Part shown: positions 42,092 through 51,036 of the stretch, piece after piece
How positions within the stretch are numbered: position 1 is the stretch's first letter
Layout: the number at the start of each line of letters is the position of its first letter
Origin: CAZICM01 sp964537685
GTDB taxonomy: Bacteria; Myxococcota_A; Polyangia; Polyangiales; Polyangiaceae
DNA length: 64,000 bases
Assembly: GCA_964537685.1 (NCBI GenBank)
Contig: CAZICM010000004.1
Coordinates: 210,295-274,294 of the forward strand
Direction of reading: 5' to 3'
Position numbers and translations under genes: made by a program
Notes under the pieces: model-generated
What the model saw: the letters and a program-made list of their open reading frames with translations, nothing else
What the model was told of the DNA's origin: nothing
Database searches by the model: none

Positions 42092-43501
42092 CTACACAAA
42101 CCTTTTGCTCGACAGCAGGCGCGAAAGCCGCTCGGGAACGATGCGCACAAAGATGACTTTTTCATGATCGAAGGTGACAGCGCCCGGCGGGCTTTTCCTA
42201 GGCTTTCGCACATAGCGGCGCAGCACATAGCTCACCTCGCAGCCGCTATCCTTCCGGGCATCGCTGAAATGAGCCGCCAGCATCGCCGCATCGCCCAGCA
42301 CATCGGGCGGGCAGCTATGGTTTTTCTGCAGCGGCACGACCACATGAGCCCCGCTGACGCCTTTTGCGTGAAGCCATAAATCAAAGGGTTTTGCGATATG
42401 CAGCGTAAGCGCGTCGTTATCGGCGCCGCCTCTTCCGACCAAAATTCTCTGCCCGCCCTCGCCAAAAAACTCGTGATAAGGCAGGCGAGGCTCGGCCTTT
42501 TGGACCTTTTTGCCCTCCATGGTGATCACGCTCTTGGATTCCCGGACCCCGAGCGCCTTCGCCTGTTGCGCAAGAGCTTCCAATGCAGGCGCATCTACAC
42601 CCTGCCCTTGCTCCAATTGCCCTGCCAATTCATCGAGCCTTAAAAAAATATCCTCGGCTTCGGAAAGCCGCTTTTTCATCACGGCCTCGCCCCGCTGATA
42701 ACGCCTGGCTTTTTTAAAAAATCCTTCCGCCTGGCTTTTGGGCGCCTGGGCCGGATCTAAATCGATCGTAATGGTTCCGCCCTCTTCCCAATCGTTTAGC
42801 TCGGCTTTTGAAGAGCCTTTTGGAATATTCGCGGCCTGGGCCACAAGCAGCCTTCCAATCTTTTGCAATTGAGGCACGTCCGACAGCCTTGCCAAATCGC
42901 CCGAAATGGCTTCCATACGCCGTTCAATGGCTTTTTTATGCTGTTTGATTGAACGGAAGAGCTCGCTTTTCCTTCGTTCAATGGCAATGGCATCGCTTTT
43001 TTCGCCAAGCCCATCGTCAATGCGCGGCTCTCCCGGCGCTCCCAAATCATTCCCGCCAAATTGAACGACTTCTTGAACGGATTGCAATTCGTCCAAAATA
43101 GAATCCAATGCGATCAAATCGCATAAAAGCACCCTCGCCCAGCCCTTGCGCCCTATTTTCGCTTCGAGACAAGCGGCCCTTCCCTCGGGCCCCTGCACAC
43201 CCAAACGCAAAAAGCCCGAAGGCAAAAGCGTTAAAGCCTCGACACGCCGATCCAGCAAATGCGCGCGCATCGCCGCCACCAGCGGATGAGAAGCCGGCGC
43301 CCGGATTTTTGGCACATAAACGCCTATTCCAATCCCATCCATAGACGGGCCAATTCCAAGATAGAGGACTTGTTTTTTTCCGGTGAACAAGCCCAAAGCG
43401 ATTAAACCCGTTTCTGGACAGAAATGGGCCGATTCAATGCGGGCATCCAACAAAGGCTTGAAAACAGCTTGAATATCAATTTCTTTGGGTGCCTGGTTCA
43501 T
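42092..43501 (-). CDS. NFACT-family (RqcH-like) ribosome-associated protein, shortened N-domain
   Basis: The C-terminal NFACT-R domain is unmistakable: LPYHEFFGEGGQRILVGRGG, ADNDALTLHIAKPFDLWLHA and KGVSGAHVVVP. The middle (about 165-330) is a coiled coil, and the first 150 residues fit a reduced NFACT-N. Bacterial RqcH (about 570 residues) binds stalled 50S subunits and tRNA-Ala to add Ala tails. This 469-residue copy is shorter. At the position where the Asp-Arg pair of RqcH is expected I read LLPSGFLRLGV, so the DR motif may be missing. Its ATG overlaps the stop of the Uma2 gene (ATGA), which implies translational coupling. Confidence 0.8.
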   Translation of the reverse strand: MNQAPKEIDIQAVFKPLLDARIESAHFCPETGLIALGLFTGKKQVLYLGIGPSMDGIGIGVYVPKIRAPASHPLVAAMRAHLLDRRVEALTLLPSGFLRLGVQGPEGRAACLEAKIGRKGWARVLLCDLIALDSILDELQSVQEVVQFGGNDLGAPGEPRIDDGLGEKSDAIAIERRKSELFRSIKQHKKAIERRMEAISGDLARLSDVPQLQKIGRLLVAQAANIPKGSSKAELNDWEEGGTITIDLDPAQAPKSQAEGFFKKARRYQRGEAVMKKRLSEAEDIFLRLDELAGQLEQGQGVDAPALEALAQQAKALGVRESKSVITMEGKKVQKAEPRLPYHEFFGEGGQRILVGRGGADNDALTLHIAKPFDLWLHAKGVSGAHVVVPLQKNHSCPPDVLGDAAMLAAHFSDARKDSGCEVSYVLRRYVRKPRKSPPGAVTFDHEKVIFVRIVPERLSRLLSSKRFV

Positions 43502-44067
43502 TGAGCCTCATCCACCCATAACTCCCCCAGATCGAGTTCCGCCTCATCAAAGGGCGGCACCCGTACCCGCACGGAATCCCGGTACGCGGCACGCCTTGTC
43601 CACGCACCACCCACAAGCTCAAAGACCTCGAGCAACCGAACCAGCGGATCGACCAGCCATGCATGACGCACCCCTTCGCGCGCATACACATTCATCTTCT
43701 GAACCCGATCAAATCCAGCCGTCAATGGACTCACCACTTCGCATATCCAATCCGGCGCGAGCGACACAAATGCCGTGCTTGGAAAACGGGGCATCCGCGT
43801 TTTACGCCACCCCGTGAGATCGGGAACGCATATATCCGCGTGCAGATGAAGCTCGGGCTCGTTGACAATCCACCATCCGCCGGGCCCGTTATTTCCCTTT
43901 TGAAATCGGGGCCCCAGCCACCAAGACAGCTCGGCCTGCGCACGGGCATGCGGAAATGAAGGGCGGGGCAGGGTATAGAGCTCACCGTCCACAATCTCCG
44001 CGACCTGATGCGCCGGTGCCGCCTGAAGATCGGCATAGGTCGCGATACGCTTCGCAGGTTCAGCCAT
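43498..44067 (-). CDS. Uma2 family (DUF820) PD-(D/E)xK nuclease-fold protein
   Basis: The protein (189 residues from MAEPAKRI) shows the Uma2 pattern: ATYADLQAAPAHQVAEIVDG, LYTLPRPSFPHARAQAELSW, ADICVPDLTGWR with the PD motif, WICEVVSPLT with the ExxS motif, and QKMNVYAREGVRHAWLVDP with the Lys. These residues match the restriction-endonuclease-like active site, so a nuclease activity is possible. The biological role of Uma2 proteins, common in cyanobacteria and myxobacteria, is unknown. It is coupled to the downstream NFACT gene by a 4-bp overlap. Confidence 0.85.
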   Translation of the reverse strand: MAEPAKRIATYADLQAAPAHQVAEIVDGELYTLPRPSFPHARAQAELSWWLGPRFQKGNNGPGGWWIVNEPELHLHADICVPDLTGWRKTRMPRFPSTAFVSLAPDWICEVVSPLTAGFDRVQKMNVYAREGVRHAWLVDPLVRLLEVFELVGGAWTRRAAYRDSVRVRVPPFDEAELDLGELWVDEAQ

Positions 44068-44099
44068 TATCGGATGATGCCATGAATCGCCCTTGTAAC

Positions 44100-45308
44100 T
44101 CAACGGGTTGGGGGCTGCACCACCCTCGACCACATCATCATCAGATTGCGAATCACCTGCCCATCCGGAGGCTGCGCCGCCGTCGGAATATCGAGTTTAA
44201 TGCCCTGACTCGCCAAGCGCGTAAAAGGATTGCGCGTATCCGCCGTCTTTAGAGGCACCGAGGTGTCCGCCGGCCTAAACCCATACAAAAGCGCCGTTTC
44301 CTGCACCGCCCGGCTCCGCAAATGGGCAATCCATACCCGCGCCGCCTTCTTCTGCGCCTCGTTCACCCAATCGCCCGCCAATAAAATCACGGGATGATCG
44401 CTCCATAAGGTCGTATTGGGATAATATACTTTTAAATTTCCCCAGCGGCCCTGCGCCTTTTCCAATTCGCTGATGGCCAGGTTTTCGTACACGACGGCGA
44501 GATCGTATTTGGACGGGCCAAACCGGATCATGTCCGTCATAAAGGTGCCCGTCGAGGTTTCAAACTTGGTGACGCCTTTTTCGACTTCGCTCACAAAGCC
44601 TTGATATTTCGAATCGAGCAAATCGCCAACCGCAAGGCCCGTGTTTTTGCCGTAATACTCCAAGGTCATCAAGAGCAATGCCTGCAGGCCCGAATTCGAT
44701 CGGGTTGGATCGGTATGGCCGAGTTTTACAAATCCCCACGCCGGATCGCCTTTAATCGCCTTCCATCCTTCATTGGATTTTACGGCTTTATGAATGCTCT
44801 TCCATGAAATCGCGCCCTCTGAAGCCTTTAATAAAACGTTCGCCCGGTCTTCCCATATAACAAATACCAAAGGCGTGATCACCAATGCGTTCGGCGCATC
44901 GTCGCCGCTCGCCGCGAATAGAGGCGTCCGGTATTTGGCTTCCCAATCCGAGGCCAATAAATTTTGAATCAATGAATCCGCGGGGCTGAAAATCGTAGGC
45001 TTTTGTTTTCCATCCACGATGGCCTGCGCCCCGTCGATCGAGCCCTGGCCAATTAAATTCACTTTAATTTCCGGATGCTCTTTTTGAAAACTCGCCTGAG
45101 CCGCTTCAATCCATTCTTTTTTCTCGGTGCTGTAGAGCATCGATATTTCTGTCACCTGCGCGGGCGGCGCGGGCTTGGACGCCGATCCATCGCCCGAAGG
45201 CTCCGCCGGTGCGCCAGGCTCGGGCTTTTTCGTGGAGCTGAGCGTGATTCCAATTATGACCAGCACGGCCACCAAAAAACCCACAATAATTATGGCTTTC
45301 GATTTCAT
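44100..45308 (-). CDS. Membrane-anchored solute-binding-type protein
   Basis: One N-terminal membrane helix (about 5-24) without a lipobox is followed by a Pro/Ser/Gly linker and a periplasmic binding-protein-II-like domain (about 50-400). It shares motifs with the N-terminal part of the VWA gene two genes upstream: YSTEKKEWIEAAQASF, KLGHTDPTRSNSGLQALLL, GTFMTDMIRFGPSKYDLAVV, TLWSDHPVILLAGDWVNEAQ and GFRPADTSV. The two are clearly paralogues. The start overlaps the stop of the coiled-coil gene (ATGA). No permease genes lie nearby, so a role as part of a binding or signalling complex rather than an ABC importer is likely. Confidence 0.75.
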   Translation of the reverse strand: MKSKAIIIVGFLVAVLVIIGITLSSTKKPEPGAPAEPSGDGSASKPAPPAQVTEISMLYSTEKKEWIEAAQASFQKEHPEIKVNLIGQGSIDGAQAIVDGKQKPTIFSPADSLIQNLLASDWEAKYRTPLFAASGDDAPNALVITPLVFVIWEDRANVLLKASEGAISWKSIHKAVKSNEGWKAIKGDPAWGFVKLGHTDPTRSNSGLQALLLMTLEYYGKNTGLAVGDLLDSKYQGFVSEVEKGVTKFETSTGTFMTDMIRFGPSKYDLAVVYENLAISELEKAQGRWGNLKVYYPNTTLWSDHPVILLAGDWVNEAQKKAARVWIAHLRSRAVQETALLYGFRPADTSVPLKTADTRNPFTRLASQGIKLDIPTAAQPPDGQVIRNLMMMWSRVVQPPTR

Positions 45309-46105
45309 CCCCTGGCGATCTCCACAAGCTGCGACAGCGTCTCTTCAAAGGCTTTCATTTCATCGTTAATATGACCAAGTTCATCGTTTAGGCTTCCCGA
45401 CAGCTCGTCCATGGCCTGGGCATCGAGCGCGCGCATTCGAACGATTTTAGCGGGCATTCCTTCAAATGTGGCCACCAATCTCGATAAATTGGCCTGCGCC
45501 CGCTCTTTGGCATTTTGAATATCGTCGATGGCTTTTAATTGATCCTCGCGGGCCGAAAGCGCGCTTTTGTATTGAGCGCGGGCGTGTTCATCGCGCGTTT
45601 GCTGCACTTTTTCGGCCAATCGCCGCATTTCCGCACGCACCGGATCGGCTTTGGTGCGCTCAAGCCAGGCCGATAAATCTTCGATGCGGATCACAAAGTG
45701 AATTGCGCGCTCCTGCAATTCGGAAAGCGAAGCCAAAACCACGGCGAGATGGCTTTTGACATCGTCGGACGTAGATGAAAGCGCATGATCCAATTCCTTT
45801 TGCGCGGCCTTCATCGACTCCACGGCGGAGCGGGCATCGGGATCGCGGATATCCTTGGAATCAGGCATTTGAATGGGTTCGGCCGCGAGCGCCTTTTTCC
45901 AAAAGCTCGGATTGAAAATATCCCAGGCGACCAAGGCCGCGTAGGCCGCTCCGCCCAGTGCGCCAATCGGCCATAAATGAAGGGCAAAGGCCGCGCCCGC
46001 CGAAGAAGCCGCGACGGCGAGATTCAGCGGATTCAAAATGGATTTGGTCAGCACCCGGCTCAAGGGCGGCGCGGTTTCAGCGCTATTTTTCTTGGTCTCC
46101 GCCAC
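45305..46105 (-). CDS. Membrane coiled-coil protein between two binding-protein genes
   Basis: This 266-residue protein has two adjacent hydrophobic stretches near the N-terminus (about 26-64, a helical hairpin) and a long helical, coiled-coil cytoplasmic part (about 85-265). The layout is reminiscent of XpaC-like proteins that neighbour TelA-type genes, but I cannot assign it. The start is a GTG 21 bp after the VWA gene, and the stop overlaps the next gene's ATG, so the three genes are one translation-coupled operon. Confidence 0.65.
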   Translation of the reverse strand: MAETKKNSAETAPPLSRVLTKSILNPLNLAVAASSAGAAFALHLWPIGALGGAAYAALVAWDIFNPSFWKKALAAEPIQMPDSKDIRDPDARSAVESMKAAQKELDHALSSTSDDVKSHLAVVLASLSELQERAIHFVIRIEDLSAWLERTKADPVRAEMRRLAEKVQQTRDEHARAQYKSALSAREDQLKAIDDIQNAKERAQANLSRLVATFEGMPAKIVRMRALDAQAMDELSGSLNDELGHINDEMKAFEETLSQLVEIARG

Positions 46106-46126
46106 ATTTCACCTGCGCGTGAGCTA

Positions 46127-47878
46127 TCAGAAAAAGGCCGCCATGTCGCGGTACACCTGCACGATGGATTCGACAGAACCCCGTGTGAACATGCCCTGCG
46201 CGGCTTCGGCCATCTGTTCCAAAACGGCCGGATCGGCCTGATCGCCATAGGCGATGGTGAAGATTTTAACGGCGGCGCCTTCTTCGCTTGCCTTGGTTTT
46301 GCGAAGAAGCTCGCTCAGCGCAAGCTTTGAGCCCTCGTCATTTCCATCGGTCATCACGACGACCGCATGCAGCGTTCCCGGCGCGCTGACGGCCCGGTTT
46401 TGCGCCATTTGATAGGCATCGGCCGTCGCGTCATAGAGCGCGGTTTTACCATCGGCGAGCACGTTGTCGATGCGCGCGAGCAGCTCTGTTTTGCCTGCGG
46501 GATCGAGCTTTCGGGGCCCGACGGGCGGATACACGCGGCCATCGAAGAAAATCAGCGTCACCTCATCGCGGGGCTGAAGCACATCCAAAAAGGCTTTTGC
46601 GCCTTGTTTTGCCTCTGCGAGCGGCTTTCCATTCATGCTTCCCGATTTATCGAACACCATCACGATATCGGACGACTTTTTTGTTTGCTGCCAAATCGAT
46701 AGAATTTTTTTAAGGCTTTGGGCATCGGGGACATCGAGCAGGGTTTGAGGCTGTTTTGGATCGGCGCCGTGGGCCGCATCGATGGGCGCGGAGATCGCAA
46801 TGGCCGGGTCGGCGGGCCTGAAGCCGAGCTCGAGGGCGCGCTGCTGCTGAGGCTTTGCTTTTAGAAATGCCAAGAAGATTTCGGCGGCCTCTTTGATTTC
46901 GGACGTGACCCAATCGGCTTCTAAAATCGAATAAGGATGATCCGACCAGAAGGTGCCCTCGGCGGGATAAATACTCACGATGGGAAAAGGCGCATCGGTC
47001 TTTTTGCTGTACGACTCGATGACCACATTTTCATATAAAACGGCGGCGGATAAAAAGCCTGGGCCGCGTTCGAGCATTTTATCGGCGAAAAATCCGGTTG
47101 ATTTGCCATAATATACAATCGTTTGTTCGATGGACTGAATAAAATCCTGGGTCTCTTTGGCCTCGAGATCGGCGGCGCTTAAGCCTCTGGTTTTTTTCGC
47201 GCCCGCATAGGTTTCGGCCAAAATCGAAAGCAGGCCCGAATTGGAGTATTCGGGGTGGGTATGGCCCAATTTAAAGCGTCCCCATTCAGGATGTCCCAAT
47301 GCGCCGAAGCCTTTAGGATCGGCATTGATTTTAATTAAATCGGCCCATCCGATCGCTTTGCCCGGCCATCCCAGCGCCTCGGCCATGGGTTTCCACATCG
47401 CGACGACGAGGGGAGATAAAACAACGGGCTCGCCTTGAGGAGACAAGGCTTTGGTGCGCGAGGTTTTTTCGGTGTAGGCGGCGTTGAGCAGCGGAATATA
47501 GGCGGACGAGGCGGGGCTAAAGACATGGGCTTTTAATTCGCCCGATACAATTGCATTGAGGGCCTCGCCGGAGCCCATGGCCATGCCTTTAATATTGAAA
47601 GGATTGCCAGTCTTTGTTTTAGGATTGGAAGCGTGAAAGCTTTGGATTTGTTCTTCGAGCCAGGTTTTTTTCTCGCTCCCATAGGCGATGGTGACGGTGA
47701 ATCCTTGGGGATTGGCGGCCGTTTTGGGGTTTGGCGATGCGGTGCCTGTTGGATTGGAGCCGTCTCCCTCTTGTTTTTTCGATGACGGCGAACAGGCGGC
47801 GACAAGCAGCGAAAGCACGCCGAGCAGGGCGATAAAGGCTCGGCGCAGCACTAGATCTCGGGGATGTGGGGCTCGCAT
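46127..47878 (-). CDS. Lipoprotein with solute-binding domain fused to a VWA domain
   Basis: A lipobox signal (LLVAAC about residue 28 from the ATG used) is followed by a binding-protein-II-like domain (about 55-370): TIAYGSEKKTWLEEQIQSFH, RFKLGHTHPEYSNSGLLSIL, TGFFADKMLERGPGFLSAAV, TFWSDHPYSILEADWVTSEI and GFRPADPAI. A complete C-terminal VWA domain (about 395-583) follows, with MIDAS DKSGSM, the Thr of GKTALYD and the Asp of VVMTDGND. VWA plus binding-domain fusions occur widely without a settled function. It heads a three-gene operon with a coiled-coil protein and a paralogue lacking the VWA part. An ATG eight codons upstream is also possible. Confidence 0.8.
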   Translation of the reverse strand: MRAPHPRDLVLRRAFIALLGVLSLLVAACSPSSKKQEGDGSNPTGTASPNPKTAANPQGFTVTIAYGSEKKTWLEEQIQSFHASNPKTKTGNPFNIKGMAMGSGEALNAIVSGELKAHVFSPASSAYIPLLNAAYTEKTSRTKALSPQGEPVVLSPLVVAMWKPMAEALGWPGKAIGWADLIKINADPKGFGALGHPEWGRFKLGHTHPEYSNSGLLSILAETYAGAKKTRGLSAADLEAKETQDFIQSIEQTIVYYGKSTGFFADKMLERGPGFLSAAVLYENVVIESYSKKTDAPFPIVSIYPAEGTFWSDHPYSILEADWVTSEIKEAAEIFLAFLKAKPQQQRALELGFRPADPAIAISAPIDAAHGADPKQPQTLLDVPDAQSLKKILSIWQQTKKSSDIVMVFDKSGSMNGKPLAEAKQGAKAFLDVLQPRDEVTLIFFDGRVYPPVGPRKLDPAGKTELLARIDNVLADGKTALYDATADAYQMAQNRAVSAPGTLHAVVVMTDGNDEGSKLALSELLRKTKASEEGAAVKIFTIAYGDQADPAVLEQMAEAAQGMFTRGSVESIVQVYRDMAAFF

Positions 47879-47934
47879 GGGGCGCCGAGCATAGGGGGCC
47901 ATTGTGACAATTGTGCGACAGAGTCAACGGGCTT

Positions 47935-49581
47935 TCATTTTGTCGCGGTCGGGTCAAGGAGAGCATTCCAATCCAATCCAAAACGAGATAAATACTTTCG
48001 TAATCGATCGGCGTCGTTGACGGTTTTCTTCTGTTCGCGGGAGGAGGCAAATAAAATACGTCCCGCTTCGGATAGGCTTTTGGATTGTTTGCATACGCTC
48101 AGCACATAATCGAGCTGTATTTTATCGAAAGGGTCGAGCTCCGCGGCTTTTTCGGGCCCTAAAATCGAGCCGGTTTCATCCATTTTGATTGGATTGTTAT
48201 TGTTTTCTTTTGTATTTTCATTGACGATACCGGGCCGTTTCCACTGATGGAGCAGGGCTTGGATTTCCTCGTCCACCCTGGCTTCATCGATACGGCCGGC
48301 GCGGGACAGCGTGGCCATACGGGTTACGGAAGCATTGAGATCCCTAAAATTGCCGAGCCACAGCGCTTCTTTGGAGACCGCGAATTGCAGATAGCGGCTG
48401 CGGGCCTTTCGGCTCATGGTCACTTGCACGCCCAAGAGGGTTGAGGCCAAGGACAGTTCATAATCGAGATTGGGTTCGATATCCTCGGGCCTGTCGCGCA
48501 AGCCTGGCAGCGTAAATGTCCATAAATGAATGCGCGACAATAGATCTTCCCTAAACAAACCCTTGGCGACGCGGGCCTGCAAATCGCGGTTGGTGCCCGC
48601 GAGAAGCTGAAAATCGCTTTTTATTTCTTTATCGGAGCCCATTGGGAGAAAGGTTTTTTCTTCAATGGCGCGCAAAAGCATTGCCTGTTCATCGAGGCCG
48701 AGTTCGCCGATTTCATCCAAAAACAAAAGCCCTCCATGCGCCTTGCGCAAGAGGCCCGGCCTGTCGTTTAAGGCGCCTGTAAATGCGCCTTTTATATGCC
48801 CAAAGAGCGCCGACATCGCGGCATCGCCTCTTAAGGTCGCGCAATTGATATCGACAAATTCTCCGCTGATTTTCCGGCGGGATTTTTTTAATTCATAAAT
48901 GCGCCTGGCCAATTGAGATTTTCCCGCGCCGGTTTGGCCCAAGAGCAATATGGGCGCGCTGGATAGGACGGCCACTTGTTCGATGCGTTCAATCAATCGG
49001 TTGTAGGCGGGGTTTTGGGTATCGATGCCCGATTTTAAATACGATAAGCCTTCCCGCTGTTCTTTTCGAAATCGGGATGCAATTCGATCGTATTTTGATA
49101 AATCTAGGTCGATGATTTCATAAGAACCATGTCCGCCTTGGGAGCGTTTGGGGGGCGAGCTTTGAAGGAGGCGGCCGGGTAAATAATGCGATTCGGTCAG
49201 CAAAAAGAGGCAAATTTGAGCGACATGGGTGCCCGTGGTGATATGAATTAAATAGTCTTCGCGTTCGGGCGCGAAGGGATAGCTTTGGGCGAAATCCAAA
49301 AGGGCCGCATACACGCTTTCAAAATCCCATGCATCATCAAATTCTATGGCAATGCTATTAAATTGAGTATCGGGAGAGAGGCGCTGGATATCGTCGCGGA
49401 GAATAGAGGCGAGCTCGCTGAATTGGGTTTGATGCAGGAGTTCGATCCGGGAAATGAAGAGGTCTTCATGCTGAAAGAGCGAGATGGTGGGGCGCCAATG
49501 ATCCCAGCGGGAGGCGCCTTTTCCGGCGTCGAGGGTGGGGCCCAATAGGCCGATGACGACCAGGGGTTTGGTTTTGGTCAT
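47935..49581 (-). CDS. rtcR: Sigma-54-dependent regulator of RNA repair, RtcR
   Basis: The 548-residue protein begins with the RtcR CARF-like sensor domain (about 1-180: LVVIGLLGPTLDAGKGASRW, YLIHITTGTHVAQICLFLL). An AAA+ enhancer-binding domain follows (about 195-430) with Walker A GQTGAGKS, the sigma-54 contact loop GAFTGA, Walker B GLLFLDEIGEL and an Arg-finger region. The C-terminal helical segment (about 490-540) should be the DNA-binding part. RtcR senses RNA fragments or 2',3'-cyclic phosphate ligands and activates rtcBA. It is divergent from rtcB, with a sigma-54 site in the gap. Confidence 0.93.
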   Translation of the reverse strand: MTKTKPLVVIGLLGPTLDAGKGASRWDHWRPTISLFQHEDLFISRIELLHQTQFSELASILRDDIQRLSPDTQFNSIAIEFDDAWDFESVYAALLDFAQSYPFAPEREDYLIHITTGTHVAQICLFLLTESHYLPGRLLQSSPPKRSQGGHGSYEIIDLDLSKYDRIASRFRKEQREGLSYLKSGIDTQNPAYNRLIERIEQVAVLSSAPILLLGQTGAGKSQLARRIYELKKSRRKISGEFVDINCATLRGDAAMSALFGHIKGAFTGALNDRPGLLRKAHGGLLFLDEIGELGLDEQAMLLRAIEEKTFLPMGSDKEIKSDFQLLAGTNRDLQARVAKGLFREDLLSRIHLWTFTLPGLRDRPEDIEPNLDYELSLASTLLGVQVTMSRKARSRYLQFAVSKEALWLGNFRDLNASVTRMATLSRAGRIDEARVDEEIQALLHQWKRPGIVNENTKENNNNPIKMDETGSILGPEKAAELDPFDKIQLDYVLSVCKQSKSLSEAGRILFASSREQKKTVNDADRLRKYLSRFGLDWNALLDPTATK

Positions 49582-49676
49582 AGATATTTGTATAGGCGAC
49601 TTATCTGAGAGGATAAAGTTTAAAACGATTGAAGCGCGGGCCTTGGATTTTGGGCGAATTTGGCTAGGCTAGGCTT

Positions 49677-49692
49677 TGGCATAGAGGCTGCT
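49677..49692 (+). promoter_or_regulatory. Sigma-54 (-24/-12) promoter of rtcBA
   Basis: The sequence TGGCATAGAGGCTGCT has the GG and GC dinucleotides exactly ten bases apart and matches TGGCA-N8-TGCT of the RpoN consensus. It lies 40 bp upstream of the rtcB ATG and is divergent from rtcR, as expected for an RtcR target. RtcR binding sites should lie in the 95 bp between this element and the rtcR start. Confidence 0.8.
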
Positions 49693-49731
49693 CTTGACGA
49701 TCGGCAAGGACACAGCGTGAAGGAAACGGCC

Positions 49732-50961
49732 ATGACAAACACAAGCTACAAGGTGATTGCAAACGAGAAGGGTGTGCCGATCAAGGCGTGGACGGTGGGT
49801 GTGCCTTTTGAGGAGGAGGCGCAAAAGCAGTTGCGCAATGTGGCGAGCCTGCCTTTTGTGCATAAGTGGGTGGCTGTAATGCCGGATGCCCACGCGGGTA
49901 TCGGTGCGACGGTGGGTAGTGTGATCGCAACGGACGGCGCGGTGATTCCGGCGGCGGTGGGTGTGGATATCGGCTGTGGTATGATCGCGGCGCGCACCAG
50001 TTTGAAAGCGGGCGATCTTCCGGATAATTTGCGAAAGATTCGGTCATCCATCGAGACCGCCGTTCCCCATGGGCGCACGGATAATGGAGGCCGCAACGAT
50101 CGGGGGGCATGGCATGATGTGCCCGAGCATGTGGCATCGGTGTGGTCCGAGCTCCAGAGCCGTTATCAAGCGATCATCGAGAAGCACCCTCGTGTGGATC
50201 GAGGCGCGACGGCGCAGCATTTAGGAACGCTTGGAACGGGTAACCATTTTATCGAGTTGTGCTTGGATGAGCAGGATCAGGTGTGGATTATGCTTCATTC
50301 GGGTTCGCGCGGACTGGGAAACCGTATTGGAAGCTATTTTATCGAGCTGGCCAAGCAGGAGATGAAGCGTTTCTTTGTACAGCTTCCCGATATGGATTTG
50401 GCGTATTTGCCCGAGGGAACGGTTCATTTCTCGGACTATATCGATGCGGTGAGCTTTGCTCAGGATTATGCGATGAGGAACCGCGAGCTGATGATGGGCG
50501 CGGTAATCCGGGCGCTGTCCAATTCGGGTGAAGTGCCTGCTTTTGTCGCGAATTTGGAGGCGGTGAACTGTCATCATAACTATGTAGCTCGGGAGCATCA
50601 TTATGGTAAAAACGTGCTGGTAACGCGCAAGGGTGCGGTGCGGGCGCGTTCGGGAGATCTGGGTATTATTCCTGGTAGCATGGGTGCGCGTTCATACATT
50701 GTTCGGGGTTTAGGAAATCCCGAGAGTTTTTGTAGCTCGAGTCATGGGGCTGGCCGTGCGATGTCGCGGGGTCAGGCGAAGAGGACATTTTCGCTGGAAG
50801 ATCATGCGAAGGCGACGGCAGGAATTGAGTGCCGCAAGGACGAGGATGTGATTGACGAGACGCCCGGGGCCTACAAGCCTATCGAGGATGTGATGAAAGC
50901 GCAGTCGGATCTGGTGGAGATTGTGTATACGCTTCGCCAGGTGGTATGTGTAAAGGGATAA
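49732..50961 (+). CDS. rtcB: RNA-splicing ligase RtcB
   Basis: AAGGA precedes the ATG. The 409-residue protein has the RtcB active-site blocks: AVMPDAHAGIGATVGSVIAT, GVDIGCGMIAARTSL with the metal Cys, HLGTLGTGNHFIELCLDE, ILHSGSRG-like MLHSGSRGLGN, EAVNCHHNYVAREHHYG, GIIPGSMGARSYIVRGLG and the SSSHGAGRAMSR block carrying the guanylated His. RtcB joins 2',3'-cyclic phosphate and 5'-OH RNA ends using GTP and Mn2+. Transcription is expected to depend on the sigma-54 site and RtcR. Confidence 0.95.
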   Translation: MTNTSYKVIANEKGVPIKAWTVGVPFEEEAQKQLRNVASLPFVHKWVAVMPDAHAGIGATVGSVIATDGAVIPAAVGVDIGCGMIAARTSLKAGDLPDNLRKIRSSIETAVPHGRTDNGGRNDRGAWHDVPEHVASVWSELQSRYQAIIEKHPRVDRGATAQHLGTLGTGNHFIELCLDEQDQVWIMLHSGSRGLGNRIGSYFIELAKQEMKRFFVQLPDMDLAYLPEGTVHFSDYIDAVSFAQDYAMRNRELMMGAVIRALSNSGEVPAFVANLEAVNCHHNYVAREHHYGKNVLVTRKGAVRARSGDLGIIPGSMGARSYIVRGLGNPESFCSSSHGAGRAMSRGQAKRTFSLEDHAKATAGIECRKDEDVIDETPGAYKPIEDVMKAQSDLVEIVYTLRQVVCVKG

Positions 50962-50979
50962 TGGATTCCTGGAGACAAG

Positions 50980-51016
50980 GGGCCGGTATTTGCCCGAAGT
51001 ACCGGCCCTTTTTTCT
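50980..51016 (+). terminator. Intrinsic terminator between rtcB and rtcA
   Basis: A perfect 9-bp stem GGGCCGGTA / TACCGGCCC (50980-50988 and 51000-51008) is followed directly by TTTTTTCTTTTT. It lies 18 bp after rtcB and 20 bp before the rtcA ATG, so it should reduce rtcA expression relative to rtcB unless it is bypassed. Confidence 0.85.
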
Positions 51017-51036
51017 TTTTATTTGAGAGGTTTTTT

